64,000 bases of DNA. Source: Deferribacter autotrophicus (GTDB taxonomy: Bacteria > Chrysiogenota > Deferribacteres > Deferribacterales > Deferribacteraceae). Shown piece by piece: positions 8,159-17,900 of this stretch. The position numbers and the translations under genes were made by a program. The notes under the pieces are model-generated. The model saw only the letters and a list, made by a program, of their open reading frames with translations, was not told the origin of the DNA and did not search any database. The DNA lies in contig NZ_VFJB01000003.1 in assembly GCF_008362905.1 (NCBI RefSeq), forward strand, positions 193,501-257,500, in the 5' to 3' direction. How positions within the stretch are numbered: position 1 is the first letter of the stretch; each line of letters begins with the position of its first letter.

Positions 8159-9083
8159 TGGTTGTGCAGTACGTTATCAGAAAGTTGAAAATTTTGATAA
8201 ATATTTTTGGCCTGATATCTCTAATCCTAAGATAGCACTTATAAACATTATAGATACTAAAAAGATTAGGGAAAACTATAGCTTTTTTAGGAAATTTTTT
8301 GGAATTGAACATGAAATTCCACCTCTGTATCGACCTTTTGCAGTGGCGGCAAATGATAATTATATTGCTGTTAGTGATATCATGTTTGGTGTAGTTTATT
8401 TGATAGATAAGAATAATTTTAGGCTGGATATTATAAAAGAGTTTGCTGGTAAAAGATTAAAATCTATAGTTGATATGGATTTCGACAATAATAATCTTTA
8501 TTTGGTTGATTCAGAAAAAGGGTATATTATTAGATACAATATTATTGATAGGTCAACTTCATTTCTAGATATTCAATTAAGTAAACCTGTATCAATAAAG
8601 GTTGATTCAAAAAATCATTTTATATTTTTGGCAGATGCTAACAGAAATAAAATAGTTATTACGGATATGGATGGAAATATTAAAAATGAGATTGATAAGG
8701 GGTTTAATTTTCCATTAGATATAGATGTTATTAAAGATAAAAGATGGCTGTATGTTTTAGACTCTATGAATTTTAGAATAATTAAGCTAGATTATGATGG
8801 AAATATTTTGGATACGTTTGGTGAGATTGGAAACAGACCAGGTAATTTTTCAAAACCTAAAGGGATATGTATTGATAAATATGAGAGAATATATGTTACA
8901 GATGCTGACTTTGATAATTTTCAGATTTTTGACTTAGATGGTAATCTACTTTATTTTATTGGACATAATGGCTCTGATATTGAATCATTTTATATGCCTG
9001 CAAGGATTTATTGTTATAATGATGAAATTTATATAGCAGATTTATTCAATGCGAGAGTAAAAGTATTTAAATCCTTTGAGTAA
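8115..9083 (+). CDS. NHL-repeat six-bladed beta-propeller lipoprotein
   Basis: A lipoprotein signal with lipobox LVSGC places Cys at about residue 17. The remaining 305 residues hold about six NHL-like blades, recognisable by recurring (I/L)Y(V/I)xD and DxDGN words (YLVDSEKG, FLADANRNK, YVLDSMNFR, YVTDADFDN, YIADLFNAR). Such propellers bind proteins or ligands and occur beside multihaem cytochromes in extracellular electron-transfer loci. The gene overlaps the isomerase gene by 44 bp, so it is in the same operon. It may scaffold the cytochromes at the membrane (inference). Confidence 0.85.
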   Translation: MKQLLKFLIIIILVSGCAVRYQKVENFDKYFWPDISNPKIALINIIDTKKIRENYSFFRKFFGIEHEIPPLYRPFAVAANDNYIAVSDIMFGVVYLIDKNNFRLDIIKEFAGKRLKSIVDMDFDNNNLYLVDSEKGYIIRYNIIDRSTSFLDIQLSKPVSIKVDSKNHFIFLADANRNKIVITDMDGNIKNEIDKGFNFPLDIDVIKDKRWLYVLDSMNFRIIKLDYDGNILDTFGEIGNRPGNFSKPKGICIDKYERIYVTDADFDNFQIFDLDGNLLYFIGHNGSDIESFYMPARIYCYNDEIYIADLFNARVKVFKSFE

Positions 9084-9086
9084 TGT

Positions 9087-9102
9087 GGGCATGGTATTTG
9101 CT
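9087..9102 (+). promoter_or_regulatory. Second sigma-54-type promoter
   Basis: GGGCATGGTATTTGCT: invariant GG at 9088-9089, exactly 10 bp, then GC at 9100-9101, with a good TTGCT -12 box. Predicted start near 9113 leaves a 13-nt leader containing GGAGGA before the ATG at 9126. The very short leader is the main caution. Confidence 0.5.
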
Positions 9103-9125
9103 ATGTATATGGCAGGAGGAAGTAT

Positions 9126-10664
9126 ATGAAGATTAAAATATGTATCACATTGTTGATTATAGCTATTTTTAGTTCATTAATATATGCAGGAGTAGCAAAT
9201 ACAAAACATAATCTATCAAAATCTGGCCCGGGACCAATAAAATCAAGCCAAGAAGATAGAGTTTGTGTATTTTGTCATACTCCTCACAATGCTCTTCCAT
9301 ATGCACCTCTTTGGAATAGAGAGCTTAGTACGGCAGTGTATCAAACATATTCTTCAGTTACTATGAATGCTTCACCTGGACAGCCTACTGGAGATTCGAA
9401 ATTATGCCTTTCATGTCACGATGGAACAATAGCACTCAATGCTATATATGCTACTACATCGTCAATAGCCACAGATTTGAATTTTCCATTATCAGGTGAA
9501 GCAAATCTTGGTACTGACCTAAGAGATGACCATCCTATATCATTTGTATATGATGATAATCTAGCTGTTCAAGATAGGCAGTTGAAATTACCATCAGTGT
9601 TACCTTCTTTTATAAAACTTCAAAATGGAAGAATTGAATGTACAACATGTCATGACCCGCATACAGAAACAATTTATTTTTTAAGAACTGCTGATAAACA
9701 ACTTCTATGTACCAGCTGTCATGATAAAAAGGTTGAAGGTAGTGTAACGTTACCTTTTTCTACATCTGTGCATAATCAGGTTATGAGCAGTGCGCCCATT
9801 TCATCAGATTATGCCTGCGGTAACTGCCATAAACCACATAATGCAAAAGATATTGTTACTGGCTCTGCAACTTCTCAGTTGTTAAAAGGAAATGAAGAAG
9901 ATTTATGTTTTGTATGTCACGGGAGTTCACAAGGTATTGGACCATTGTCTGAAAATAATATTGATATTGAAAGTTTGATGTCAAGCAATGATGGGTTTTA
10001 TGATATTTATAGTGGTACAAAAAGATGGGTGAACAGGTCACATGATGTGACAGATGCACAACAAGGTAGTAGTGGTGCTCATCTTGAGTGTATAAATTGT
10101 CATGGTGTTCATGGAGTTAGGAGAGACGATTTAAATACCACAAATGTGATAGAATCACTTGTTGATCCAGACAATCCTTTACAACCCTTTACTTGGTCAA
10201 CTAATCCGACAAATTATAATGGTACTGACAAATATTGGTTGAAAATATATAAAATAGATCATTTTTGTTTGAAATGCCATGATGGTAGTTTTCCAACTTT
10301 TACGGATCGACCTGATTTAAATGTATTGGATCCAACTAATAATAATGGTAGGATAAGAAATATAGCTAGTTCTTTTAGTAAAGATATACATGGTAAAGAA
10401 AAAATACCTTGTATAATTTGTCATGACCCACATGGGGGTAATCCTTTTTTAATTACTAATCGTATGAAGTGGACAGGAACAGCTCCTTTTAAAACCAAAA
10501 GAGCTCCTAAATCTGATTTTGATAGTGGTACTATCGTTGCACCAATAAATCCTGTAAAATATGAGTTATGTAGATTATCATGTCATAATGGAGATAAGAC
10601 AATGCACCAAAGAAATAAAACCAATTGTCAGCAATGCCATTATCATGGAGGTGGAAAATTATAA
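9126..10664 (+). CDS. Multihaem c-type cytochrome with 11 haem-binding sites
   Basis: 512 residues with a signal peptide ending LIYAG. Ten CXXCH motifs (CVFCHTPH, CLSCHDG, CTTCHDPH, CTSCHD, CGNCHKPH, CFVCHG, CINCHG, CLKCHDG, CIICHDPH, CQQCHYH) plus one CX3CH (CRLSCH, codons around 10567) give eleven possible haems. Alternating CxxCHxPH and CxxCHDG pairs mark the doubled-CXXCH family. No transmembrane helix after the signal, so the mature protein is periplasmic or secreted. It has its own sigma-54-like promoter and ribosome site GGAGGA. Likely the largest, perhaps terminal or extracellular, electron carrier of the cluster (inference). Confidence 0.92.
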   Translation: MKIKICITLLIIAIFSSLIYAGVANTKHNLSKSGPGPIKSSQEDRVCVFCHTPHNALPYAPLWNRELSTAVYQTYSSVTMNASPGQPTGDSKLCLSCHDGTIALNAIYATTSSIATDLNFPLSGEANLGTDLRDDHPISFVYDDNLAVQDRQLKLPSVLPSFIKLQNGRIECTTCHDPHTETIYFLRTADKQLLCTSCHDKKVEGSVTLPFSTSVHNQVMSSAPISSDYACGNCHKPHNAKDIVTGSATSQLLKGNEEDLCFVCHGSSQGIGPLSENNIDIESLMSSNDGFYDIYSGTKRWVNRSHDVTDAQQGSSGAHLECINCHGVHGVRRDDLNTTNVIESLVDPDNPLQPFTWSTNPTNYNGTDKYWLKIYKIDHFCLKCHDGSFPTFTDRPDLNVLDPTNNNGRIRNIASSFSKDIHGKEKIPCIICHDPHGGNPFLITNRMKWTGTAPFKTKRAPKSDFDSGTIVAPINPVKYELCRLSCHNGDKTMHQRNKTNCQQCHYHGGGKL

Positions 10665-10697
10665 TAAGATTCCCCTTTCAGGGAGTTTATCTGTTAA

Positions 10698-11045
10698 TTA
10701 TTGGTTACAGCTTTCTGGTTCAAAGGAGCCTAAGCCGTGGTTTGTAAGGAATGCTTCAATATTTTTATAATGTTTTGGTTTTAGCTTTATGGAATCTAAC
10801 TCACCATTTTTATGAACATCTTTTAATTTTTTCATATTATTATTGAAATATAACTTCCACTGATCAATTGTAAATGATGAAGGGGTTATATAAGGTATAT
10901 CCTTATTTTTTCCACTATGACACTTTTTGTGACAATATTTTTTAAATTTCCTTTTACCTGCTCTTTGATTTACTGCATAAGCATTTATAACTGCAGTAAA
11001 TATTAGAGTTGATATCAAGAATAAGATGAAAAATCTTTTCTTCAT
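10698..11045 (-). CDS. Small exported protein with a CX3CH haem motif
   Basis: The start at 11045 is chosen because GGAGGC precedes it at proper distance; an upstream in-frame ATG sits within that ribosome site. The 115-residue product has a signal peptide (MKKRFFILFLIST to NAYAV) and a single motif YCHKKCHSG, i.e. C-x3-C-H rather than CXXCH. The rest has a mono-haem cytochrome c-like layout: a downstream region IDQWKLYFNNNMKKL and a conserved-looking C-terminal helix KPKHYKNIEAFL. It is convergent with the 11-haem gene, which also carries one CX3CH site. If the Cys pair binds haem, it is a mono-haem carrier; otherwise a small exported Cys-His protein. Confidence 0.75.
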   Translation of the reverse strand: MKKRFFILFLISTLIFTAVINAYAVNQRAGKRKFKKYCHKKCHSGKNKDIPYITPSSFTIDQWKLYFNNNMKKLKDVHKNGELDSIKLKPKHYKNIEAFLTNHGLGSFEPESCNQ

Positions 11046-11078
11046 TTGTGCCTCCATAAAATCAAAAATATCAAGAAT

Positions 11079-11106
11079 ATTATATCATAAAATAATGCAA
11101 TGTAAA
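11079..11106 (-). promoter_or_regulatory. Sigma-70 promoter for the CX3CH protein
   Basis: Reading leftward, TTTACA, 16 bp, then a perfect TATAAT, about 35-60 bp upstream of the ATG at 11045. The small cytochrome-like gene thus appears to be housekeeping-controlled, unlike its sigma-54 neighbours. Confidence 0.55.
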
Positions 11107-11114
11107 TTATTTTA

Positions 11115-11549
11115 CTAATCTTTGAGCATCTTAAGAATTTCGGTAAAAGTTTTGTATCCTGGAGCTATATCGTGCATGTTACCATTTTTATCATAGATAG
11201 CAATTATAGGTACTAAACGTATGTTAAGATAATTTATAAGGTTGTTGGTTGCAATGTATAAAGGGAAGTCAACATTCAGGTTTTTATAAGCTCTTAAAGC
11301 TGATGATTCAAGTTTATCAATAGAGATTAAAATTACTGATATCTGTTTTTTATCCAGTTCGGTTTTATTTTTATAAAGTTCTTTAATCTCTTTTTTACAA
11401 TAAGGGCAATAAGATGCCCAAAAAACTACAATTGTTGTGCTTTTATTTTTACGAATGAGCTGTTGGAAATCACTTGTTTTAAGCCTTACTAAAGCATTTG
11501 AATATGTGGAATAAAAAACAAAAGAAATTATTAATAAAAATATTCTCAT
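11115..11549 (-). CDS. TlpA/ResA-like thioredoxin-fold thiol-disulfide protein
   Basis: 144 residues: an N-terminal signal or anchor (MRIFLLIISFVFYSTYSNAL) and a thioredoxin fold with the active site FWASYCPYCKKE. A cis-Pro-like segment (LVPIIAIYD) follows at the expected distance. Family members reduce apocytochrome cysteines or other exported thiols. Although it sits behind thiS in a leftward operon (start overlapping the thiS stop), its closeness to the cytochrome cluster suggests a role in haem-protein maturation (inference). Confidence 0.85.
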   Translation of the reverse strand: MRIFLLIISFVFYSTYSNALVRLKTSDFQQLIRKNKSTTIVVFWASYCPYCKKEIKELYKNKTELDKKQISVILISIDKLESSALRAYKNLNVDFPLYIATNNLINYLNIRLVPIIAIYDKNGNMHDIAPGYKTFTEILKMLKD

Positions 11550-11749
11550 CAGCCTCCACCTACAAAATGAATCAACTCAAGGTTATCACCTTCCTTAATT
11601 GTTATTTTGTCATAATCATCTTTATTCAAAATGGTTTTATTATATTCAACAACAATTCTATCTGATTTTAAATTTAATGAATTTATTAGGTCTAAAATTG
11701 TGATGTTGTCACAAACTTCTTTTGTTACTCCGTTGATTTTAACTTTCAT
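11549..11749 (-). CDS. thiS: Sulfur carrier protein ThiS
   Basis: 66 residues with a ubiquitin-like pattern (MKVKINGVTKEV...TILDLINSLNL...IVVEYNKTILNKDDYDKITIKEGDNLELIHFVGGG). The C-terminal Gly-Gly that is adenylated and thiocarboxylated is present, with a third Gly. Supplies sulfur for the thiazole half of thiamine together with ThiF, ThiG and ThiH. It lies 12 bp behind thiF in the same operon. Confidence 0.95.
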   Translation of the reverse strand: MKVKINGVTKEVCDNITILDLINSLNLKSDRIVVEYNKTILNKDDYDKITIKEGDNLELIHFVGGG

Positions 11750-11761
11750 TATCTCCTCTTA

Positions 11762-12574
11762 TTAAACTAAATTTTTGTCGTTTACTAAATATCTTACAGC
11801 AAGATTTGCCTGCATATTTGCAGCTACCGCTACCCTAGTAGCCATTAAACCTTCGCCAGGTTTTGCTTCATTTACAAAATCACCTACTACATAAACATTC
11901 TTGCCAAGCCTTTCAATCTTTAATAAAGAGGTGTCATAAATACCTGCTACACCGCTTGCTCCTATAATCAGCTTATCCGGAAAAAGCTGCATGCATTTTT
12001 TGATTAAAAGAGCTTTGGTTTCAGCTTTATCAAAGGCTTCGATTATGACGTCTACATCATGAAAAAGTTCTTTGATATTGTTTTCATCCACAAAACAGTC
12101 AACGGGGTCATAGGTGATATATGGATTTATTCTTTTTAAAGTTTCTAATAGGGCATCGGTTTTTTTCTTTCCGATTTGGTCAATAAAATAATACTGCCTG
12201 TTTAAATTTGACGGTTCAACAACATCAAAATCTATTAATCTTAAAAATCCTACCCCCATCCTGGCAAGGCTAGTGGCTATGTTCGATCCAAGTCCGCCAA
12301 GTCCTGCAATGGCTACTCTACCTTTTTTTAATTTTTTATGTACTCCAGGAGTATGTCTTGCAATCATGAGAGCTTCTAATTCATCAAAGGAAGGTATTTC
12401 TCCTCTTTTTATCAAAACAACATTATCGTTATTATTTAAAGGTACATCTTTATTCATAATATGCCCGTTTAGAATCACGATGTCAGCATCAGGTTTAATT
12501 TTATCTCTTAGTTGAAAAAGGGTAGTATTTTCTACAACTTTGGTGGGCTTTTCATTTACAAATATTGTCATCAT
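11762..12574 (-). CDS. thiF: ThiS adenylyltransferase ThiF (family-2 type) with N-terminal ThiS-like domain
   Basis: The E1-like core (about residues 70-270) has the nucleotide-binding GLGGLGSN loop, the R..NLNRQYYF region and the SN/K set of MoeB/ThiF enzymes. The first 65 residues (MTIFVNEKPTKVVENTTLFQLRD...) form a second ThiS-like beta-grasp domain that lacks the Gly-Gly tail. This matches what I know as the shorter family-2 ThiF of Clostridia and Deltaproteobacteria. It overlaps the end of comEC by 23 bp and precedes thiS. Confidence 0.9.
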   Translation of the reverse strand: MMTIFVNEKPTKVVENTTLFQLRDKIKPDADIVILNGHIMNKDVPLNNNDNVVLIKRGEIPSFDELEALMIARHTPGVHKKLKKGRVAIAGLGGLGSNIATSLARMGVGFLRLIDFDVVEPSNLNRQYYFIDQIGKKKTDALLETLKRINPYITYDPVDCFVDENNIKELFHDVDVIIEAFDKAETKALLIKKCMQLFPDKLIIGASGVAGIYDTSLLKIERLGKNVYVVGDFVNEAKPGEGLMATRVAVAANMQANLAVRYLVNDKNLV

Positions 12575-14210
12575 AACTTATTTCACCTTCTTTTAAAATG
12601 ATGCATTTTTTATTTTTTAATTCATATATATTTTTCGATTTTAGTTCGTTTTTGTAAATAATAAAGAGTTTATTTTGTGACATCAACAACTTTTTTGAAA
12701 TGCTATTTGATTTAGTCATGTAAACTATTTTGCAGTTCTTACCTATTTGATTTATACAAATATCAGACAAAGTATTGTTTTTAGTTTTAAGATAAAGATT
12801 TTGGCCATCATAAATATGTATTATTCCGTTATCAAAGGTTTTTATTCCAAGTTTTGCAACAATAGGAAGGAATTGATATTTGAAATCACTGTAAAACCCT
12901 TTGAAAAAAATTTGTTTTTTTTCTCTTAAATCTATAATCCCCTTTGAGCGTACCATATTTGGGAAAATTATAATATTAGATTTCTGCAAATTTATAAGGG
13001 GAACGATGAGTAGTAATAGCAAAAGGGGTAATTTTTTGAAAATAATGAATAAGAGAATTATGATTAAAGAAATGATGAGAAGGTAAAGATTAATTTTATT
13101 TAGTACAAACGTAGAGTATGTAAGTTTATATAGAAAAGTGGCAATGTTGTGTATCCAATTCTCAATTGTAATTAAGGGTGCAATTGCAAAATGACCTGTA
13201 AAAGGTGTAATCAGGCCTGTTATAATCAAAAGATAAATGAATGGTAGCATTATAAATGTATTCAAAATTCCAAGATAGTTGAAATTTCCAAAACTGTATA
13301 GAATGATAGGCATAGTAAAAAGGGTGGCACCAAGGGGAACAAGAATTATACTCTTTAATCCTTTTTCCTTTTCTACAACAGTCAAGATTCCGAAAACGGC
13401 AGCAAAGGATAGCATAAATGAGATGTCAAAAGCAGTTGAGGGGAATAGAAGCAGAAAAAGGGAAGCCAGAAAGATGAGCAGTTTTTTCATTTCCACTTTT
13501 ACATCAAAAAAGAGTGCAGAGAATATAAATATTGCAAAGAGGGAAGCCCTCAGAACTGTTATTTTAAAGCCGGTTATAACTATAAAAGGGAGAAGTGTGA
13601 AAATTACTGCTAAATATCGAAATTTCAACGGTAAAAAAGAAAATATTAAGAAAACGATGGAGATGATAATACCCACATGTAGTCCTGATATGGCAAGAAG
13701 ATGGAAGATACCTGTGGTAATAAAAAGGTCTTTTGTTTTATTGTCAAGATATTGTCGATTACCAAAAAGTGCAGCCTGAATTATGCTAATTTCCCCACTA
13801 GATTCAAGATAAAGTTTTCTACATAATTTTTCTCTTTTCTCAAGTATGGTTGTTATAAGTGGTATTTTGAAACTGATTAATTTGTTTTTCATCTTAAAAA
13901 TTACAGTGCCAGGCTCAAATTGCTTATTTTTGTAAATACCAGAGACCCCTTTTGAATATTTTTTTTGTTTTTCAGTGATAATATCCATTTTTGAAAGAGT
14001 GAGATTAGAAAAGAGGATAATTATTAAGAAAAATAAGAAAAGTTTACCTTTAAAAAATATACGCAAAATAATTATTGACAGTAATGATGTTATTAGAGCA
14101 TTTAAAAGGTATGATGATCTGTTTGAGGTAAAGCTTATTATTAATGAGTAAAGAAGAGCTGATAAAAGGAAAAGTTCAGTTTTAAATTTAAAACTTGAAA
14201 AGCCTGCCAT
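12552..14210 (-). CDS. comEC: ComEC/Rec2-family DNA-uptake channel, lacking the metallo-beta-lactamase domain
   Basis: 552 residues with about ten membrane helices. The competence signature GNRQYLD...IFHLLAISGLHVGI is present in the centre, followed by the multi-helix Competence domain. Full-length ComEC proteins usually carry a C-terminal metallo-beta-lactamase domain; here only about 130 non-membrane residues follow and no HxHxDH motif is visible. So it is a domain-poor variant of the inner-membrane DNA channel. First gene of the leftward comEC-thiF-thiS-tlpA unit. Competence itself cannot be concluded from this gene alone. Confidence 0.85.
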   Translation of the reverse strand: MAGFSSFKFKTELFLLSALLYSLIISFTSNRSSYLLNALITSLLSIIILRIFFKGKLFLFFLIIILFSNLTLSKMDIITEKQKKYSKGVSGIYKNKQFEPGTVIFKMKNKLISFKIPLITTILEKREKLCRKLYLESSGEISIIQAALFGNRQYLDNKTKDLFITTGIFHLLAISGLHVGIIISIVFLIFSFLPLKFRYLAVIFTLLPFIVITGFKITVLRASLFAIFIFSALFFDVKVEMKKLLIFLASLFLLLFPSTAFDISFMLSFAAVFGILTVVEKEKGLKSIILVPLGATLFTMPIILYSFGNFNYLGILNTFIMLPFIYLLIITGLITPFTGHFAIAPLITIENWIHNIATFLYKLTYSTFVLNKINLYLLIISLIIILLFIIFKKLPLLLLLLIVPLINLQKSNIIIFPNMVRSKGIIDLREKKQIFFKGFYSDFKYQFLPIVAKLGIKTFDNGIIHIYDGQNLYLKTKNNTLSDICINQIGKNCKIVYMTKSNSISKKLLMSQNKLFIIYKNELKSKNIYELKNKKCIILKEGEISYDDNICK

Positions 14211-14275
14211 CTGATTTTATAACCGTACAATCTATTGTAAGTTTGCAATAAATTATATCTAAAATGGAGAGTAAA

Positions 14276-14902
14276 ATGAAGAATAAATTCCCTCCTTTAT
14301 TTACCTTTGTGGGTAGTTCTGGCAGTGGAAAAACCACATTTTTAGAGAATCTAATACCTGTTTTTACTAAAAAGGGGTTTAAGGTAGGAGCGATAAAGCA
14401 TGATGCCCATAAATTTGAGATTGATAAACCTGGTAAAGATTCCTATCGACTGAAAAGTGCAGGTTCAAGGCAGGTAATAATTTCATCAAAAGAGAAAATT
14501 GCCTTAGTAAAAAGCGTGAATAGGGATATGTCAGTGTATGAACTGATTTTAAAATATTTTAGTGATGTGGATATAATCTTAACAGAGGGGTATAAAAAAA
14601 GTAATATTCCTAAGTTTGAAATTTACAGAATTGAGCACGGCAAAGAACCGTTATGTTTTGGTGATAACCATCTTGTGGGGATCGTTACTAACAGCGAGGT
14701 GTCAATAGATAAGCCGATATTTGGGCTAAGTGATTATGAAAAGGTGGCGGATTATATTATATCTATTGCTAATTTTGAGAATGTTGATGTGAAAGTGGAT
14801 TGTGAGGATGAGCTTGTAAAAAGGTTTTTAGAGGAGAAAATTTCTATGGTGAAGTTTTTTAAAACCGTCAAAAATGTAAAAGTTAAAGTGGAGTTTGATT
14901 AA
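14276..14902 (+). CDS. mobB: Molybdopterin-guanine dinucleotide biosynthesis protein MobB
   Basis: P-loop GSSGSGKTTFLENL near the N-terminus, followed by KVGAIKHDAHKFEIDKPGKDS, the family hallmark, and ILTEGYKKS. The start at 14276 has GGAGAG at the right distance; the ATG 12 bp upstream lies in that site. A C-terminal extension beyond the typical 170 residues runs to about 208. MobB is a GTP-binding helper in delivery of the molybdenum dinucleotide cofactor used by formate dehydrogenases, nitrate reductases and related enzymes. Its stop overlaps the dnaE start (TAATG). Confidence 0.92.
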   Translation: MKNKFPPLFTFVGSSGSGKTTFLENLIPVFTKKGFKVGAIKHDAHKFEIDKPGKDSYRLKSAGSRQVIISSKEKIALVKSVNRDMSVYELILKYFSDVDIILTEGYKKSNIPKFEIYRIEHGKEPLCFGDNHLVGIVTNSEVSIDKPIFGLSDYEKVADYIISIANFENVDVKVDCEDELVKRFLEEKISMVKFFKTVKNVKVKVEFD

Positions 14903-17900
14903 TGAGTAAGGAGTTTGTTCATCTACATCTTCATACTCAATATTCTTTGTTAGACGGGGCAATACATATTTCGGAACTTATGAAAAGATTGAAATCTTAC
15001 GGTGCAAAATCTGTTGCTATTACGGATCACGGCACTATGTACGGGATTGTAGATTTTTATACACAGGCTCTTGCAAATGAGATTAAGCCTATTATAGGGT
15101 GTGAAGTTTATGTGGCGCCTGATTCAAGGTTTAATAAAAGTTATGATAAGAAAGAGGATAAAAACTATCACCTGATTTTACTTGCTAAAAACAATACAGG
15201 ACTTAAAAATTTGCAATATCTTGTGTCATTAGCTCAGCTCGAAGGGTTTTATTATAAACCAAGAATAGATAAAGAGCTTCTTGCAAAATATTCAAAGGGG
15301 TTGATTGCTCTTTCCGCATGTCTTGCAGGTGAGCCTGCCAGGAAAATATTAAATGAAGGGTATGAAGCCGCTAAAAAAGTGGCATTAGAATACTATGAAA
15401 TTATGGGAAAAGATAATTATTATCTTGAAATTCAGGATAACGGTATCCCTGAACAAAATATAGTAAATCAACAACTTATAAACATTTCAAAGGAAACGGG
15501 TATTCCCCTTGTAGCTACAAATGACTGTCACTTTCTGGATAAGGAAGACTATGAATCTCATCAGATTCTGATGTGTATTCAATATCAGCAGACTATCTCA
15601 GACCCTGGTAGAAAAGATTCGCATTCATCTGAACTGTATGTGAAATCACCTGAAGAGATGTGGGAATCATTTAAAGATGTGCCAGAAGCGCTCATAAATA
15701 CGGTGAAGATAGCTGAAATGTGTAATGTCTCAATGGAATTTGGGAAACTGCATCTTCCGGTTTATTCTGTACCAGAGGGGTTTACTCTTAAAACGTATCT
15801 TGAGCACATTGCCAGGGAAGGGTTGCATCAAAGATTGGCAAAAGTGCCTCTTGAAAAACATAAGGAATATTATGATAGGCTGGAATATGAGCTGAAAATT
15901 ATTCATGAGAAAGGGTATGATGGCTATTATCTAATTGTTTGGGATTTTATTAACTATGCAAGAAAAAATAAAATTCCTGTGGGGCCTGGGAGAGGTTCTG
16001 GAGCTGGTTCCCTTGTGGCTTATGCGGTAGGGATTACAGATATTGACCCCATTAAATACAAATTGCTTTTTGAAAGGTTTTTGAACCCAGAGCGAAAAAG
16101 TATGCCGGATTTTGATATCGATTTCTGTATGAATAGAAGGGAAGAAGTTATAAATTATGTTCGTAGCAAATATGGTGATAATAGAGTAGCGCAAATTATT
16201 ACATTTGGTAAGCTTCTTGCCCGTGGGGTTATTAGGGATGTAGGAAGAGTCCTTGAGATACCTTTAAAAGTTGTGGACAAAATTGCAAAGTTGATCCCTG
16301 AAAAACCAGGTTTAACATTGAAGAAAGCTTTGGAGATGGATCCTGAGATTAAGAAAAATATAGAGAGTATTGAAAAAGGGAAAGAGCTTTTAACTCACGC
16401 TTTAAAACTGGAGGGGTTATTAAGAAATGCAGGGATGCATGCTGCAGGTGTTGTAATATCGGATGAGCCCCTTGTGGAATATGTACCTCTTTGTAGAGGG
16501 CAGAATAATGAGGTGGTAACACAGTTAGAAAAGGATACCCTCGAAAAGGTGGGGCTTGTAAAGTTTGACTTTTTGGGGTTGAAAAACCTGACTGTGATTG
16601 ATTATGCAGAAAAACTGATACGGAAAAATCATGACCCTCAGTTTGATATCTCAAAGATTCCTTTAGATGATGAAAAGACCTTTGAGCTTTTGTCCTCGGG
16701 AGAAACCACTGGAGTATTTCAGCTAGAAAGTAGTGGGATGAAAAATCTTTTGAAAAAACTAAAACCCACAGCTTTTGAGGATATCATTGCTCTTGTAGCT
16801 CTTTATAGACCTGGTCCCATTGGTAGTGGAATGCTCGATGACTTTGTAAAAAGGAAACATGGATTGCAAGAGGTTACTTATCCTTTGCCTGAGCTTGAGG
16901 ATATATTGAAAGAGACTTATGGAATTATCGTTTATCAAGAACAGGTGATGCAGATAGCCCAGATTATAGCTGGATACTCTCTTGGTAGTGCGGACTTGCT
17001 CAGAAGGGCAATGGGGAAAAAGAAGCCTGAAGAGATGGCAAAACATAGGGAGATATTCCTTTATGGTGATGAAAAATTGAATATTGAGGGGGCTGTAAAA
17101 AGAGGTTTTGAAGAGAAAAAGGCCAGTGAAATTTTCGATTTGATGGCAAAATTTGCAGAGTACGGATTTAATAAAAGTCACTCTGCAGCTTATGCTATGG
17201 TGAGTTATCAGACAGCCTATCTCAAAGCCCATTATCCAGTGGAATATATGACATCGCTTCTTTCTAATGAGTTGGAAAAAGGGGATAAAGTTGTTGCCTT
17301 TATTGATGAATGTAAGAAAATGGGGATTAAGGTATTGCAACCTGACATTAATGAGTCTTACAAAGATTTTGTAATTGCCGGCAATTCGATTCGTTTTGGG
17401 CTTGGCGCCATTAAAAACGTTGGGTTTGGTGCCATTGATGAAATTATTAAAGAAAGGGAAAAAGGGGGAAAGTTTAAGAGTATATACGATTTTTGTAGAA
17501 GAGTTGATTTAAGGCAGGTAAATAGAAAAGTGATAGAATCACTTATTAAAGCAGGTGCAATGGATTCTTTTGGGAAAAACAGAAGACAGCTTTTACAGGT
17601 GCTTGATACTGCCATGGAGACAGGACAGAAAGAACAGCAGTTAAAAAAAGAAGGGATTATTACTATTGAAGATTTGCTGAAAGAGAATGGGGAGGCTGTT
17701 GAGGAAGAGTTTTATCCTGATGTGGATGAGATGCCTGAAAATGAGCTTTTAAAGTTTGAAAAAGAGGTGCTTGGTTTTTATCTTTCGAACCATCCTTTAG
17801 TGAATTATTCCAGCATACTTGAAATATTTACTAAAAAATCGGCTGATATAGAAAAAAGTGACGAAAGCAATGTTGTGACAGTGGGTGGAATCGTAAAAAG

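Noticed and set aside
10561-10770. 69-residue plus-strand frame overlapping the end of the cytochrome gene
   Set aside because: Different frame from the clear multihaem gene and reaches into the antisense gene; no signals.
14264-14275. Upstream ATG as mobB start
   Set aside because: It lies within the Shine-Dalgarno GGAGAG used by the ATG at 14276.
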